Positions 27,220-36,602 of a stretch of DNA of 64,000 nt are shown in pieces; position 1 is the stretch's first letter; every line of letters begins with the position of its first letter. Under the pieces are notes generated by a model. That model was not told the DNA's origin, searched no databases, and saw only the letters and a list, made by a program, of their open reading frames with translations. Source of the stretch: an uncultured Acidobacteriota bacterium (GTDB taxonomy: Bacteria; Acidobacteriota; Terriglobia; Bryobacterales; Bryobacteraceae); contig CADECY010000032.1 in the NCBI GenBank assembly GCA_902825945.1, forward strand, positions 1-64,000. The letters run 5' to 3'. The position numbers were made by a program, and so were the translations under genes.

Positions 27220-28251
27220 CTATTTGAAGCGGGCGAGCTTGGCCTGGAAGCCAGGACTCGAAAGTACGGAGCGGTTCACCACTCCGTTCGGGACTTCGCC
27301 TCGCGACACCGCGATGACGTTGTCCGAAGCTTCATAGCCGTTGTTGCGCATCAGTTCGTTCGTCCAGGCCAGCGCGTGCGGGGCGACGATCACGTTGTCC
27401 AGTTCGAACAACGGCTCGTCCTTCGCCGTGGGCTCCACCGGAAAGACATCGATGCCCGCGCCCGTGATCCAGTTCTCTTTCAGCGCCTTCACGAGCGCGG
27501 CGTGTTCCACCACGGGTCCGCGAGCGGTGTTAATGAAGAACGCCGTGGGCTTCATCTGGCGGAAATGGGATTCCTTGACCAGCCCGCGGGTTTCCGCGTT
27601 GAGCAGCGTGTTCACGGTCACGTAGTCGCTCTCGCGGAAAACGGTGTCGAGATCGGCGATTTCGATCCCTTCGTCTTTCACCATGTCTTGTGTCACGTAG
27701 GGATCGGCCGCGAGGAAACGCGCGAATCCGAGTCCCTTCGCCACGCGAAACATCTCGCGCGCGATGTTGCCGCAGCCCACCGAGCCGAGCGTCGTACCTT
27801 CGATGCTGACTCCCAGCCGCTTCAGATTGCCCCGCCATCCGCCGGCGCGGACCACACGATCCTGCGCGATCAGGTTCTTCGACAACGCGAAGATCAGCGT
27901 CATGATTGCCTCGGCCACGGGCCGCTTCACGGCGTTCGGCGTGATGCAAAGGGCGATGTCGTTCGCGGTGAGCGCGGGCACGTCGATCTGGTCATAACCG
28001 ACGCCCCACCGCGCCACCACCGTCAGGCGCGTGACGCCTTGCAGGCTTTCGGGTGTGATCTTGGTGGCGAGCGCGAAAACGCCGTCGAGATCGCGCAGGA
28101 CCTCAGGTGTCGCGAGCTTGCTCGGGCCAGGCATTTCCACCCATTCGATATGCGATTGCGGCGCCAGCTTATCGGCCAGCACTCGCTCGACAGCCTCGCG
28201 GGCCTCGCTGAAGAAATCGTGTGAAATTCCGAGACGGAACGGTTTGCTCAT
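27220..28251 (-). CDS. D-2-hydroxyacid dehydrogenase family protein (SerA-like)
   Basis: This 343-residue NAD-dependent oxidoreductase has a Rossmann motif GSVGCGNIAREMF at about 157-169. The D-2-hydroxyacid signature NTARGPVVEHAALVKAL, the catalytic Arg and Glu regions, and the HALAWTNE His are all in order. The N-terminal substrate-binding part contains ARWGVGYDQIDV. No C-terminal ACT domain is present, so it is not a full serine-pathway SerA. It overlaps the carboxypeptidase gene by 4 bp and belongs to the same catabolic operon. The substrate is unknown. Confidence 0.86.
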   Translation of the reverse strand: MSKPFRLGISHDFFSEAREAVERVLADKLAPQSHIEWVEMPGPSKLATPEVLRDLDGVFALATKITPESLQGVTRLTVVARWGVGYDQIDVPALTANDIALCITPNAVKRPVAEAIMTLIFALSKNLIAQDRVVRAGGWRGNLKRLGVSIEGTTLGSVGCGNIAREMFRVAKGLGFARFLAADPYVTQDMVKDEGIEIADLDTVFRESDYVTVNTLLNAETRGLVKESHFRQMKPTAFFINTARGPVVEHAALVKALKENWITGAGIDVFPVEPTAKDEPLFELDNVIVAPHALAWTNELMRNNGYEASDNVIAVSRGEVPNGVVNRSVLSSPGFQAKLARFK

Positions 28252-30674
28252 GGTTGTTTGGAAGACGCCAGATAAATGGCGTTCAAAAGGAACTTGAAGT
28301 TGCCGGTGGTCTGCGCTCGGAACTGCGGACGGAAGCCGAACAGCACCACGCGGCCCTTGCCGTGGCGCGCTTCGAGCAAGACATGCTTACCGAGCACGGG
28401 CTTTTCGCCGGACATCCAGCCGGAGGCGAGCAGGTTCGAAGCGGCGAACTTGGCGGCGCTGCGCACTTCGCGATCGCCCTTGTTGTATTCGCCGTCGAGC
28501 GCGATCTCCCACGCGTGTCCGCCGTCGCTGATGAACGCGTAGGCGTCCTTGGGCATGCCCGCGGCGAAGGGATGCGACGGCTCGACCTTGATGCGGACAA
28601 TCGAACCTGGGCAATAGAAATTGTCTTTCGAAACCGCGCGCACCGGGAGTCCGAAGAATTGCACGGGCAGCGAGGTGGCATCATCGAACGTAATCAGCGC
28701 GCCGCCGGCTTTCACGAAGCTTTCGAGTTCGGCGAGACCGTTGGTGCCGATTCCGCCCGTGAACTCGGGGCGTTGGACCGACTTCGGATCGGTGTCGCTA
28801 CCGCGTCCCGACGGTTCTCCCGGGCGCGATCCATGCAGGATCGAACTGGCGGACTGCGAGGCGAAGATGATCACGTCGAAGCGTTCGGCGAGTCCGGGCT
28901 TCTGAAAATCCGCGTTGTGGATCAGCGTGTGAGAGATCTTGTAGGTATCGAGGAAATACTGCGTCCAGCCCGTGTCCATGTTCGCGGTGAACGGCTCGTA
29001 CAGAGCGACGCGCGGCTGGCGGACTTCCGCCGTGCCGAGTTTCGCGGAGCCGCCCTTGGACAACTGATCGGCCAGAGTCAGGAACGACGCGTTCTCGTTC
29101 GGATTCGACGAACCGGTAAGCGGCTCCACCTTTTCCATCCGCTCGAGAGGCGCGTCGAAAACGTTGTCGATGCGGTCGGCCTGCACGCCCATGTTCATGG
29201 GCAGCGTCCAGCCCGCGACATCGTAGGGGCGCTTGGTGGGCCCAGTCTGTCCGGCCTTGATTTCCGGATACTTCTGCGGCTCCATGAGATCGATGAGATA
29301 AGGCCGGAACGGTTGCGAGGCGAGCAGTACGAGCGAGCCCGCCGGATAATCCTTGTTGCCCACCTTGAACGCCGCCTTCGCACGCTGCACCTGAATGCCC
29401 GAGAGTTGCAGGCGGCTCGCCATGTTCACGGCTTCAGAGAAGTCCCACTGATCGGCGGGCAGCACATACGCGAAGGGCTTCTTCTGATCCATGGACGCGC
29501 GCGCCATCTCCCACGCTTTGTACAGAAAATGTTCCGAGCGCGTGGCGGCGAGTTCGAGGATTGCGAAGTCCGCTGTCAGCATGTAATCGATCGCGTCGCG
29601 AACGGCCCACTTGCCGCCCATCCACGGGCGCTGATAGAAGACGCTCGGCTCCTTGGTGGGAAGTCCGTTGCCGAAGCGCTCGGGAAAATCTTTGACCTTG
29701 TACTCTTTTGGCGTGCCGTAGGCGTAGCCGGCGGTTTCGGTCAGGATGCCGTGCATGTTGTGGAAAGCAGGCACCGAGCGAAGTCCGCCGTTCCACCATG
29801 CGTCGAAACCGAAATACGAGAGGATGCCCGGCTTGTTTTCGCGCGCGAATCGCTCCTTCATCGCGGCACCGATCCCGTTGATGCCTTCCATGACCGGCGC
29901 GGGGATGTAGGGATTCAACGGCTCGGCATAAGGCGGCACGAAGATGCGAGCCGGAAACGCCGGTTGCTGATGCTGGTTGTAGACGATCTGCGGAAACCAC
30001 TCGCGAAACAGCAGCCGCGACACGTTGCGCGTTTCAGGCAGATTCATCATGAACCAGTCGCGATTGTTGTCGTGCCCGGCGTACTTCTGATAGAGATGCG
30101 GCAGTGGCGCGATCTCGTGCGGACCGCCCACGTTCTGCCGGTACCAGTGCGCGATCCAATCGAGGCCGTCGGGATTGATGACGGGCACTTGCATCAGGAT
30201 CACCTTGTCGCGAATCCGGCGCGTCTCCTCGTCTTCGCCGGTGATCATCCGATACGCCAGATCGAACGAGTGCTGCACCGGCGCGACTTCGCTCGCGTGA
30301 AGCCCGCTATCGATCCAGACGACCGCGCGGCCATCCTTCGCAAGCTGCCGCGCCTCTGCCGCCGGCACTTCGCCGAGGGTGAGCTTCGCGCTGATCTCGC
30401 GCCACCGGTCGAGCTGGCGGAGGTTTTCCGGCGACGAGATGAAGGCGACATACGTGGCCTTGCCGTGAGCGCTCTTTCCGAACTCCGCGAGTCGGATTCG
30501 ATCGCTCGACGCGGCGAGCTTCTGGAAGTATCCGGTGACGTCGGCGTAGTCGGCGAGTTTGAAGTCGGTGCCCGGTTCGTAACCGAGAAATTCCTTCGGA
30601 GTGGGCACCGCGGCCCACACCCGCACGGTCAACCAAATTGCAACGAGAAAACGCTGGCCGGTACGCGACCCCAT
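28248..30674 (-). CDS. Secreted M14 family zinc carboxypeptidase
   Basis: This 808-residue enzyme has a signal peptide (about 1-22, ending RVWAA). The zinc motif HxxE appears as GLHASEVAP near residue 125. NPDGLDWIAHWY and GHDNNRDWFMMN follow, with YNQHQQPAFP supplying the likely third ligand. The C-terminal half, from about 480, is a glutamine-amidotransferase-like accessory region (FDVIIFASQS, ALITFDDATSLP), common in this large secreted subgroup. It starts only 16 bp from the divergent aguB start, so the two promoters must overlap. It is the first gene of the operon with the dehydrogenase and amidohydrolases. Confidence 0.85.
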   Translation of the reverse strand: MGSRTGQRFLVAIWLTVRVWAAVPTPKEFLGYEPGTDFKLADYADVTGYFQKLAASSDRIRLAEFGKSAHGKATYVAFISSPENLRQLDRWREISAKLTLGEVPAAEARQLAKDGRAVVWIDSGLHASEVAPVQHSFDLAYRMITGEDEETRRIRDKVILMQVPVINPDGLDWIAHWYRQNVGGPHEIAPLPHLYQKYAGHDNNRDWFMMNLPETRNVSRLLFREWFPQIVYNQHQQPAFPARIFVPPYAEPLNPYIPAPVMEGINGIGAAMKERFARENKPGILSYFGFDAWWNGGLRSVPAFHNMHGILTETAGYAYGTPKEYKVKDFPERFGNGLPTKEPSVFYQRPWMGGKWAVRDAIDYMLTADFAILELAATRSEHFLYKAWEMARASMDQKKPFAYVLPADQWDFSEAVNMASRLQLSGIQVQRAKAAFKVGNKDYPAGSLVLLASQPFRPYLIDLMEPQKYPEIKAGQTGPTKRPYDVAGWTLPMNMGVQADRIDNVFDAPLERMEKVEPLTGSSNPNENASFLTLADQLSKGGSAKLGTAEVRQPRVALYEPFTANMDTGWTQYFLDTYKISHTLIHNADFQKPGLAERFDVIIFASQSASSILHGSRPGEPSGRGSDTDPKSVQRPEFTGGIGTNGLAELESFVKAGGALITFDDATSLPVQFFGLPVRAVSKDNFYCPGSIVRIKVEPSHPFAAGMPKDAYAFISDGGHAWEIALDGEYNKGDREVRSAAKFAASNLLASGWMSGEKPVLGKHVLLEARHGKGRVVLFGFRPQFRAQTTGNFKFLLNAIYLASSKQP

Positions 30675-30690
30675 AGGTCACAATGATACT

Positions 30691-31581
30691 ATGCCCCTGT
30701 CGAAAGATCGCTCTTTTCGCGTGGGTCTGATCCAAACTTCGTGCTCTCTGGATCAGGACGCGAATCTGGCGAAGACCGTTGAACTCGTTCGCGAAGCCGC
30801 CCGGCGCGGCGCGCAGGTGATCTGCCTGCAGGAACTGTTTCGTGCGCAATACTTCTGCCGCGAAATGCGAGCGGATCTATTCGACCTTGCCGAGACGATC
30901 CCCGGACCTTCGACGGACGAACTCGCGAAAATCGCCAAGGAGCATCATGTGGTGATCGTGGTGCCCGTGTTCGAACGGCGCGCCGTGGGCCTGCACCACA
31001 ACAGCGCGGCCGTGCTCGACGCCGACGGATCGATCGCGGGCATCTATCGCAAGATGCACATTCCCGATGATCCGCTCTACTTCGAGAAGTTCTATTTCAC
31101 GCCGGGCGACCTCGGCTTCAAGGCGATCGACACGCGATACGCACGGGTCGGCGTGTTGATCTGCTGGGATCAATGGTATCCGGAAGGCGCGCGCCTGACA
31201 GCGCTACAAGGCGCGGACATTCTGTTTTATCCCACGGCGATCGGCTGGCATCCCTCCGAGAAGGAACAATACGGCGCGGCGCAACGCGACTCATGGCGTA
31301 CCGTGCAGCGCGGCCACGCGATCGCCAATGGAATCTGGGTGGCCGCCGCGAATCGCATCGGCTTCGAGGGGACGCCGGACAAGGGACTCGAGTTCTGGGG
31401 CTCATCGTTCATCGCCGATCCGCAGGGACAACTCGTCGCCGACGCTTCGGTGGACAAGGAAGAGATCCTGGTGACCACGTGCGACATCGCCAAGATGGAA
31501 GACGTGCGCCGCAACTGGCCGTTCCTGCGCGACCGGCGTATCGACGCCTACGGCCCGATCCTGAACCGGTGGAACGCTTGA
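30691..31581 (+). CDS. aguB: N-carbamoylputrescine amidase AguB
   Basis: This 296-residue nitrilase-family enzyme converts N-carbamoylputrescine to putrescine with release of ammonia and CO2. The catalytic triad is visible as Glu48 (LQELF), Lys121 (YRKMH) and Cys158 (LICWDQWYPE). The closely following RLTALQGADILFYPTAIG is typical of plant-type AguB. The ATG at 30691 is preferred over 30601, because the family N-terminus (FRVGLIQTSCS) follows it directly and the upstream frame crosses the divergent gene. The stop overlaps the aguA start by 1 bp. Confidence 0.93.
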   Translation: MPLSKDRSFRVGLIQTSCSLDQDANLAKTVELVREAARRGAQVICLQELFRAQYFCREMRADLFDLAETIPGPSTDELAKIAKEHHVVIVVPVFERRAVGLHHNSAAVLDADGSIAGIYRKMHIPDDPLYFEKFYFTPGDLGFKAIDTRYARVGVLICWDQWYPEGARLTALQGADILFYPTAIGWHPSEKEQYGAAQRDSWRTVQRGHAIANGIWVAAANRIGFEGTPDKGLEFWGSSFIADPQGQLVADASVDKEEILVTTCDIAKMEDVRRNWPFLRDRRIDAYGPILNRWNA

Positions 31582-32606
31582 TGCTTTACAGGATGCCCGC
31601 CGAGTGGGAACGCCACGAGGCGACTTGGATCGCATGGCCTCACGAACAGTCGGACTGGCCGGGAAAGTTCGAGCCGATCCACTGGGTCTACGGCGAGTTC
31701 GCGCGGCTGATCTCACGAGTGGAGCGCGTGCGATTGCTGGTTCCGGACGCGGCGGCGAGGGCATCGGCACGGAAGGTATTCGCGAAGTCCGGCGTCAAGA
31801 TGGACATGGTGGACTTCTTCGTCTGTCCGACGGACCGGAGCTGGACGCGCGATTTCTGCCCGATCTTCGTGCATGACGAAGCGGGCCGAGTGGTGGCCAC
31901 CGACTGGAAGTTCAACGGCTGGGCGAAGTACAAGAACTGGAAGCGTGACAATGCGGTACCAGCGGCGATCGCAAACAAATTCGGCGTGCCGCGTGTGGCG
32001 ATGGATCATGTGCTCGAAGGCGGCGCGATCGACGTGAATGGGCGTGGAACGCTGCTCGCGACTGAGGAGTGCCTGCTCGACACGAAGACACAGGTCCGGA
32101 ATCCGGGGCTTTCACGGACGGAGACCGAGGCGATGTTCGCTGGCCCGCTCGGGGTGTCGAAGGTGTTGTGGTTGAAGCGCGGAATCGTGGGCGACGACAC
32201 GCACGGGCACATTGACGATGTGGCGCGGTTCACGGATGCACGGACCGTCGTGACAGTGGTGGAAGAGAATCGCGACGACGAGAATTGGGCGCCCACGCAA
32301 GAAAATCTGCGCGATCTCGAAAAGATGACCGATCAGGACGGTCGCGCGCTGAAGGTGGTCCCGCTGCCGATGCCGAAGCCCATGTGGTTCGATGGACAGC
32401 GCCTACCCGCAAGCTATGCGAACTTCTACATCGCCAACGGACTCGTAGTGGTTCCGACGTTCAACGATCCATCGGACCGGATCGCGCTGAACACCCTCGC
32501 GCGGCTATTCAAGGGCCGCGAAGTGGTGGGTGTGCATTGCGTGGATCTGGTGCTCGGACTGGGAACGTTGCATTGCATGACGCAGCAGCAGCCCGCCGCG
32601 CGCTGA
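31581..32606 (+). CDS. aguA: Agmatine deiminase AguA
   Basis: This 341-residue enzyme converts agmatine to N-carbamoylputrescine, the step before AguB. Family motifs include the substrate-binding SWTRDFCPIF, the catalytic DDTHGHIDD and the nucleophilic Cys332 in GLGTLHCMTQQQP. It begins on the A of the aguB stop codon (TGATG), so the two are translationally coupled. Together they give an arginine-decarboxylase-fed route to putrescine. The decarboxylase itself is not in the window. Confidence 0.94.
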   Translation: MLYRMPAEWERHEATWIAWPHEQSDWPGKFEPIHWVYGEFARLISRVERVRLLVPDAAARASARKVFAKSGVKMDMVDFFVCPTDRSWTRDFCPIFVHDEAGRVVATDWKFNGWAKYKNWKRDNAVPAAIANKFGVPRVAMDHVLEGGAIDVNGRGTLLATEECLLDTKTQVRNPGLSRTETEAMFAGPLGVSKVLWLKRGIVGDDTHGHIDDVARFTDARTVVTVVEENRDDENWAPTQENLRDLEKMTDQDGRALKVVPLPMPKPMWFDGQRLPASYANFYIANGLVVVPTFNDPSDRIALNTLARLFKGREVVGVHCVDLVLGLGTLHCMTQQQPAAR

Positions 32607-32627
32607 AATCGCGGTAGACTGCATTCG

Positions 32628-33758
32628 ATGAAATCGCTAGCAATGATCGGCCTCGCGGCCGCGATGGCGCTGTGTGGCGCCGATGCCGGACGGGCGAAGG
32701 GAAAGGTGGTCAACGGACTCGAACGCCTGCTCTACGTCACCGATTCCCGCGGCATCAGCGTCTACGACATCAACGACGGCCACAAGTTTCTATCGAAGAT
32801 CGAGATTCCGGAATCGGGCGCCTACAAGGGCATCAGCGCGAGCGTGCAACTCGGACTGCTCCACGTCACGTCGAACGTCAAGGACGATCTCATCGCGATC
32901 GACCTGCGGACGAACAAGGAGATCTGGCGCAAGAAGCACGGACTCTATCCGGACAGTCAAGCCGTCACGCCGGACGGCAAGAAGCTGTACGTGCCCTATC
33001 GGGACGAGGATTCCTGGAAGGTGATCGATGCCAAGTCCGGTGATCTGCTCGCCACGATTCCCGTGGGCCGCGGCAAGAACTACGATGACTCGCCGATCGG
33101 CTCGATCGGACCGCACAACACATGGATGCACCCATCGGGCAAGCGCGTCTACTTCGAAGTTCTCACGATGCCGTATGTCTTCGTGTGTGACACCGCGACG
33201 AACAAGATCATCGGCAAGGTGGGCCCGTTCAGCAAAGGCGTCCGGCCCTTCACGGTCAGCGACAACGAGCAGTACGTTTATGCCAATGTCGATGCGCTTC
33301 TCGGGTTCGAGGTGGGCTTGGCGAAGAAGCCCGGATCGGGCGAGTGGGGCGGCCCGATGATCCACCGCGCGGAAAACAAAACGCCCGCTTCGCGTTTGGC
33401 GCAGATTCCGAATCCGCCGAAGCGCAAACCGCATTCGACGCCGAGCCATGGCATCAACCTGCGCCCCGATCAGAAGGAGGTTTGGGTGGTGGATGGCGTC
33501 TACGGCTATGTCTATGCGTGGAACGTGACGCAGTTGCCGCCGAAGCCCGTAGCCGAGATGCCGCTCTTCACCGAAGCGTCGCAGCAGCCGCATCCGGGCT
33601 GGGTGTCATTCAGCTTGGACGGCAAGTACGCGTATCCGGATGGAGGCGTTGTGTTCGATGCGTTCACGCACAAGCCAGTGGCGCGGATTCCGACGAGTGA
33701 GAAGCTGATCGAGATTGATTTCAAGAACGGCAAACCCGTTCGGGCGGGCCACCGGTGA
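32628..33758 (+). CDS. Secreted beta-propeller repeat protein (YncE/cytochrome-d1-like)
   Basis: This 376-residue exported protein has a signal peptide ending near residue 20 (ALCGADAG). The body shows repeated propeller blades of the YVTDSRGISVYDI, IDLRTNKEIWRKK, VTPDGKKLYVPY, IDAKSGDLLATIPV and SDNEQYVYANVD kind. No haem or enzyme motif is seen, so it is more likely a binding protein. It lies 21 bp after aguA and overlaps the sialidase-like gene by 4 bp (GTGA). Confidence 0.75.
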   Translation: MKSLAMIGLAAAMALCGADAGRAKGKVVNGLERLLYVTDSRGISVYDINDGHKFLSKIEIPESGAYKGISASVQLGLLHVTSNVKDDLIAIDLRTNKEIWRKKHGLYPDSQAVTPDGKKLYVPYRDEDSWKVIDAKSGDLLATIPVGRGKNYDDSPIGSIGPHNTWMHPSGKRVYFEVLTMPYVFVCDTATNKIIGKVGPFSKGVRPFTVSDNEQYVYANVDALLGFEVGLAKKPGSGEWGGPMIHRAENKTPASRLAQIPNPPKRKPHSTPSHGINLRPDQKEVWVVDGVYGYVYAWNVTQLPPKPVAEMPLFTEASQQPHPGWVSFSLDGKYAYPDGGVVFDAFTHKPVARIPTSEKLIEIDFKNGKPVRAGHR

Positions 33759-34918
33759 AGATCGTTGGGTTGCTAGGCTCGCTGCTGCCTCTGCTCGCGC
33801 AAGACGTGAATCAACGCGACGAGAACTCGGTGCTGCGGCTGCGATCATTCGCGGCCAAACGCGTGACGGTGGTTGCCGAGAACGGCGGATACTTTCCGGT
33901 GGCGGCGCGATTGAAGGATGGCAGAATCGCAGCTGTGCTGCGCGGCGGCGGCAGCCATATCGATGTTCGCGGCCGCCTCGACATCGTCCTCTCGAGCGAT
34001 GAAGGCGAAACGTGGACCATGCCGCGAATCGTGGTGGATGGTCCGAACGACGATCGCAATCCGGCATTCGGCGTCGCACCCGATGGCACGCTCGTGCTCG
34101 CCTATCTGATCGCGTACGGATATCCACCGGGAAAGACCGAAGCCGAGTTGCGCCAAATGCCCACGCACGGCTACCTGCGCGGCAGTGGAATCTACGTCGT
34201 CCGCTCGCGCGATGGCGGCGCCACTTGGGATCCGCCCACGATGGTGAATATCTTCAAAGGCCGCTATCCATCGCCGTACGGCAGGATCGTCACACTCGAC
34301 GATGGCAGCATGCTGATGGCGCTCTACACGCAGGACGACTTCAAAGGCGTTGCGATGCCTCGACCCGGACCGGCCGCGAACTATGCCTACGCGTTGCGCT
34401 CCACGGACAACGGCAAAACGTGGGGCGACGTAAGCCTGATGGGCGCGGGGTTCGACGAGACGGCGATATTGCAAACCCGAGGCAAGGACGTGATCGCGTT
34501 GATGCGCAGCGGTCCGGGCGTGGCGGAAGGGAGTCCGTTGCAAGCGCTCTTCTTGACGCGGTCGAAGGATCGGGGCAAGACATGGTCCGCGCCGGAACGG
34601 ATCACGCGGGAGATGGAGATTCCCGCCGACCTTCTCGAACTGGCAGACGGGCGGATCGTGCTGGCGCACGGCGAGCGCAACTTCCCGATGGGTGTTCACG
34701 CGGCGGTGAGTTCCGACGGAGGACGCACATTCAACCTGCGCGACAAGCTCTCGTTGTCATGGTCAGCCAACAACCGCGACACCGGGTATCCGAGTTCGAT
34801 CTTGCGAAAAGACGGAAACATCCTAACGCTCTACTATCAGATGGATGATCCAGCGCGGCATCCCGAAAGCGCCAAGTGCAAGGCGATCATTTGGGAGCCG
34901 CCGGCCGACTGGAAGTGA
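33755..34918 (+). CDS. Sialidase/neuraminidase-like BNR-repeat protein
   Basis: This 387-residue six-bladed propeller protein shows several Asp-box motifs (SSDEGETW, RSRDGGATW, RSTDNGKTW, RSKDRGKTW and the degenerate SSDGGRTF). A short hydrophobic N-terminus (IVGLLGSLLPLLAQ) suggests export. Acidobacterial homologues are usually annotated exo-alpha-sialidase, but the substrate cannot be told. The start is a GTG that overlaps the preceding stop by 4 bp. The 3' end overlaps the convergent CocE gene by 32 bp. Confidence 0.82.
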   Translation: MKIVGLLGSLLPLLAQDVNQRDENSVLRLRSFAAKRVTVVAENGGYFPVAARLKDGRIAAVLRGGGSHIDVRGRLDIVLSSDEGETWTMPRIVVDGPNDDRNPAFGVAPDGTLVLAYLIAYGYPPGKTEAELRQMPTHGYLRGSGIYVVRSRDGGATWDPPTMVNIFKGRYPSPYGRIVTLDDGSMLMALYTQDDFKGVAMPRPGPAANYAYALRSTDNGKTWGDVSLMGAGFDETAILQTRGKDVIALMRSGPGVAEGSPLQALFLTRSKDRGKTWSAPERITREMEIPADLLELADGRIVLAHGERNFPMGVHAAVSSDGGRTFNLRDKLSLSWSANNRDTGYPSSILRKDGNILTLYYQMDDPARHPESAKCKAIIWEPPADWK

Positions 34919-36602
34919 TCACCGGAAGTTCGAGCGCGGAGGCCTGCGTCCCGCCGAGGTGAATCGTGTTGCGTGCTTTGGCCGGATTCGGTTCGGCACG
35001 CGGGAAGTTGCTCGATGCGACTTCGAGGCGAATTCGATGTCCGGCAGCGAAGAGATTGCTCACCGAGCCGATCTCGATGCGGATCTCGCGAGGCTTTGCC
35101 GTGGCGTTATCGACACGCAGCAGACTGTCACCGAGAATCAGTTCGAATCCATCGGGATAGACATCGACCAGCTTCGCGGTGAAGTCCGCACTCGCGGCAT
35201 CGGTCGAGACCCAGAGTTTCGCCGCTACCTTACCGGATACGTCCAGCGCGTTGGCGAGCGGAGCGGTGTCGAAGCGGAGAACATCTGTGCGCGATTTCAA
35301 TGGAGACTGATCCTGCGCGCACTGCGGAATCGTGGGCACCATCGTGTAACGGCCGCCAATCGAAGGTACAGGATCGGCTGGATCGTGATCCCACGAGAGC
35401 GTCGTTCCCGCCGGGGGCCGGGTTGTCGCGAGCGCGCTCGACGATTGCAGGAAGTGCGTGGAGACCGAGGCCGCCACGGGAGGCCACGCGGTTGCGCTCA
35501 TCCATTGGCCGCCGTGATGCTTTTTGCCTGCCGCATCGGTGGAGCCATCGCCGCCGCCCATGCGAAAGTAGCGAACACGATCCTGCGTGATCAGCTCGAG
35601 CGGATCGTTCTTCAGCACCTGATCGAACCAGTCGAGCGCGATCTCCTTCACATCGAAGCTCGCCGCCTGACCGAAGGATACGGCGCCGCACTCACCACGG
35701 CCCACGCTGTGCGGCCAGGGACCGAGCCAGAGCTTCTTCGGAGTGCGATGAAGTTTCGAGAGTCCATTGAAATTCTGGATGAGCCCCTCGGCGAAATAGT
35801 CGTACCAGCCGCTGATGAAGAAGACCGGAACATCCTTGATCAGCGGCCACGATCCCTGCGTGTACCAGCCCTTCTGCTGCCAATAGCTGTCGAACGTGCG
35901 ATGTCCGTAGAAGTCCTCATACATCTGGCGGTGCATCGGGAACTTCTCGAACAATTGGGCGCGTTCTTCCGGAGACTTCTTCAACCACGGCTCGGGATGT
36001 TTCAGGGCGGCGCCGAGTGCATCCCGCGCCTCCTCCTCCTTCGCAGCCAACGGACTCGTCATCGCGGATCGCGCGATCCAAATGAACCAGCCGAGATTGG
36101 GCGCGCCGCCGGGATGCGCGAAATCCTCGAAGAAGTTGTTGCCGCCGACATCGGCGAACATCGCCACCAAATGCGGCGGACGATACATCGCGGCGTGATA
36201 CTGATCCCAGGCGAGGTACGATGCGCCGTTGGTGACCACGCGGCCGTCGGACCACGGCTGTTTCGCAGCCCACTCGATGGTATCGTGGCCATCCGCTCCT
36301 TCATTGACGAAGGCGTAGAAGTCTCCCTCTGACTTGAAACGTCCCCGCACATCCTGCGCCACCACCGCGTAGCCGCGCGCCGCGAAGTACATGCCTGCGC
36401 TCTGCACGCCGCGTTTGTCGTATGGGGTTCGATAGACGATCGTGGGGAATTTGCCCGCGTCCGAAGGCAGGTAGAGATCGGCCGTGAGGCGAACACCATC
36501 GCGCATCTCCGCCGTCACGTTACCGCGCACGATCGGAGTGAAGGTTGGCTGAGATGCTCCCCAAGCGCACGCGGAAGCGAGCAGCCAAGCACCGGCTCTC
36601 AT
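34887..36602 (-). CDS. CocE/NonD family secreted hydrolase (X-Pro dipeptidyl-peptidase-like)
   Basis: This is an alpha/beta hydrolase of about 571 residues. The ATG at 36602 gives a signal peptide (MRAGAWLLASACAWGASQ); an earlier ATG at 36629 is less likely. The N-terminal domain contains the nucleophile elbow NGASYLAWDQY (family usually GxSYxG), the Asp in SGWYDYF and the His in GPWPHS, so a complete triad is present. The C-terminal jelly-roll domain begins near residue 380. Such enzymes cleave esters or Xaa-Pro peptides. It overlaps the sulfatase gene by 4 bp and converges with the sialidase-like gene. Confidence 0.83.
   Translation of the reverse strand: MRAGAWLLASACAWGASQPTFTPIVRGNVTAEMRDGVRLTADLYLPSDAGKFPTIVYRTPYDKRGVQSAGMYFAARGYAVVAQDVRGRFKSEGDFYAFVNEGADGHDTIEWAAKQPWSDGRVVTNGASYLAWDQYHAAMYRPPHLVAMFADVGGNNFFEDFAHPGGAPNLGWFIWIARSAMTSPLAAKEEEARDALGAALKHPEPWLKKSPEERAQLFEKFPMHRQMYEDFYGHRTFDSYWQQKGWYTQGSWPLIKDVPVFFISGWYDYFAEGLIQNFNGLSKLHRTPKKLWLGPWPHSVGRGECGAVSFGQAASFDVKEIALDWFDQVLKNDPLELITQDRVRYFRMGGGDGSTDAAGKKHHGGQWMSATAWPPVAASVSTHFLQSSSALATTRPPAGTTLSWDHDPADPVPSIGGRYTMVPTIPQCAQDQSPLKSRTDVLRFDTAPLANALDVSGKVAAKLWVSTDAASADFTAKLVDVYPDGFELILGDSLLRVDNATAKPREIRIEIGSVSNLFAAGHRIRLEVASSNFPRAEPNPAKARNTIHLGGTQASALELPVITSSRPAAPK

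Noticed and set aside
26686..28224. 512-codon plus-strand frame across amidohydrolase and dehydrogenase genes
   Set aside because: It spans two genes with clear family motifs on the minus strand and shows no motif of its own.
28221..30686. 821-codon plus-strand frame opposite the M14 carboxypeptidase
   Set aside because: The reverse strand encodes a clear signal peptide and zinc motifs; this frame has shadow composition (many Arg, His, Glu) and no domain.
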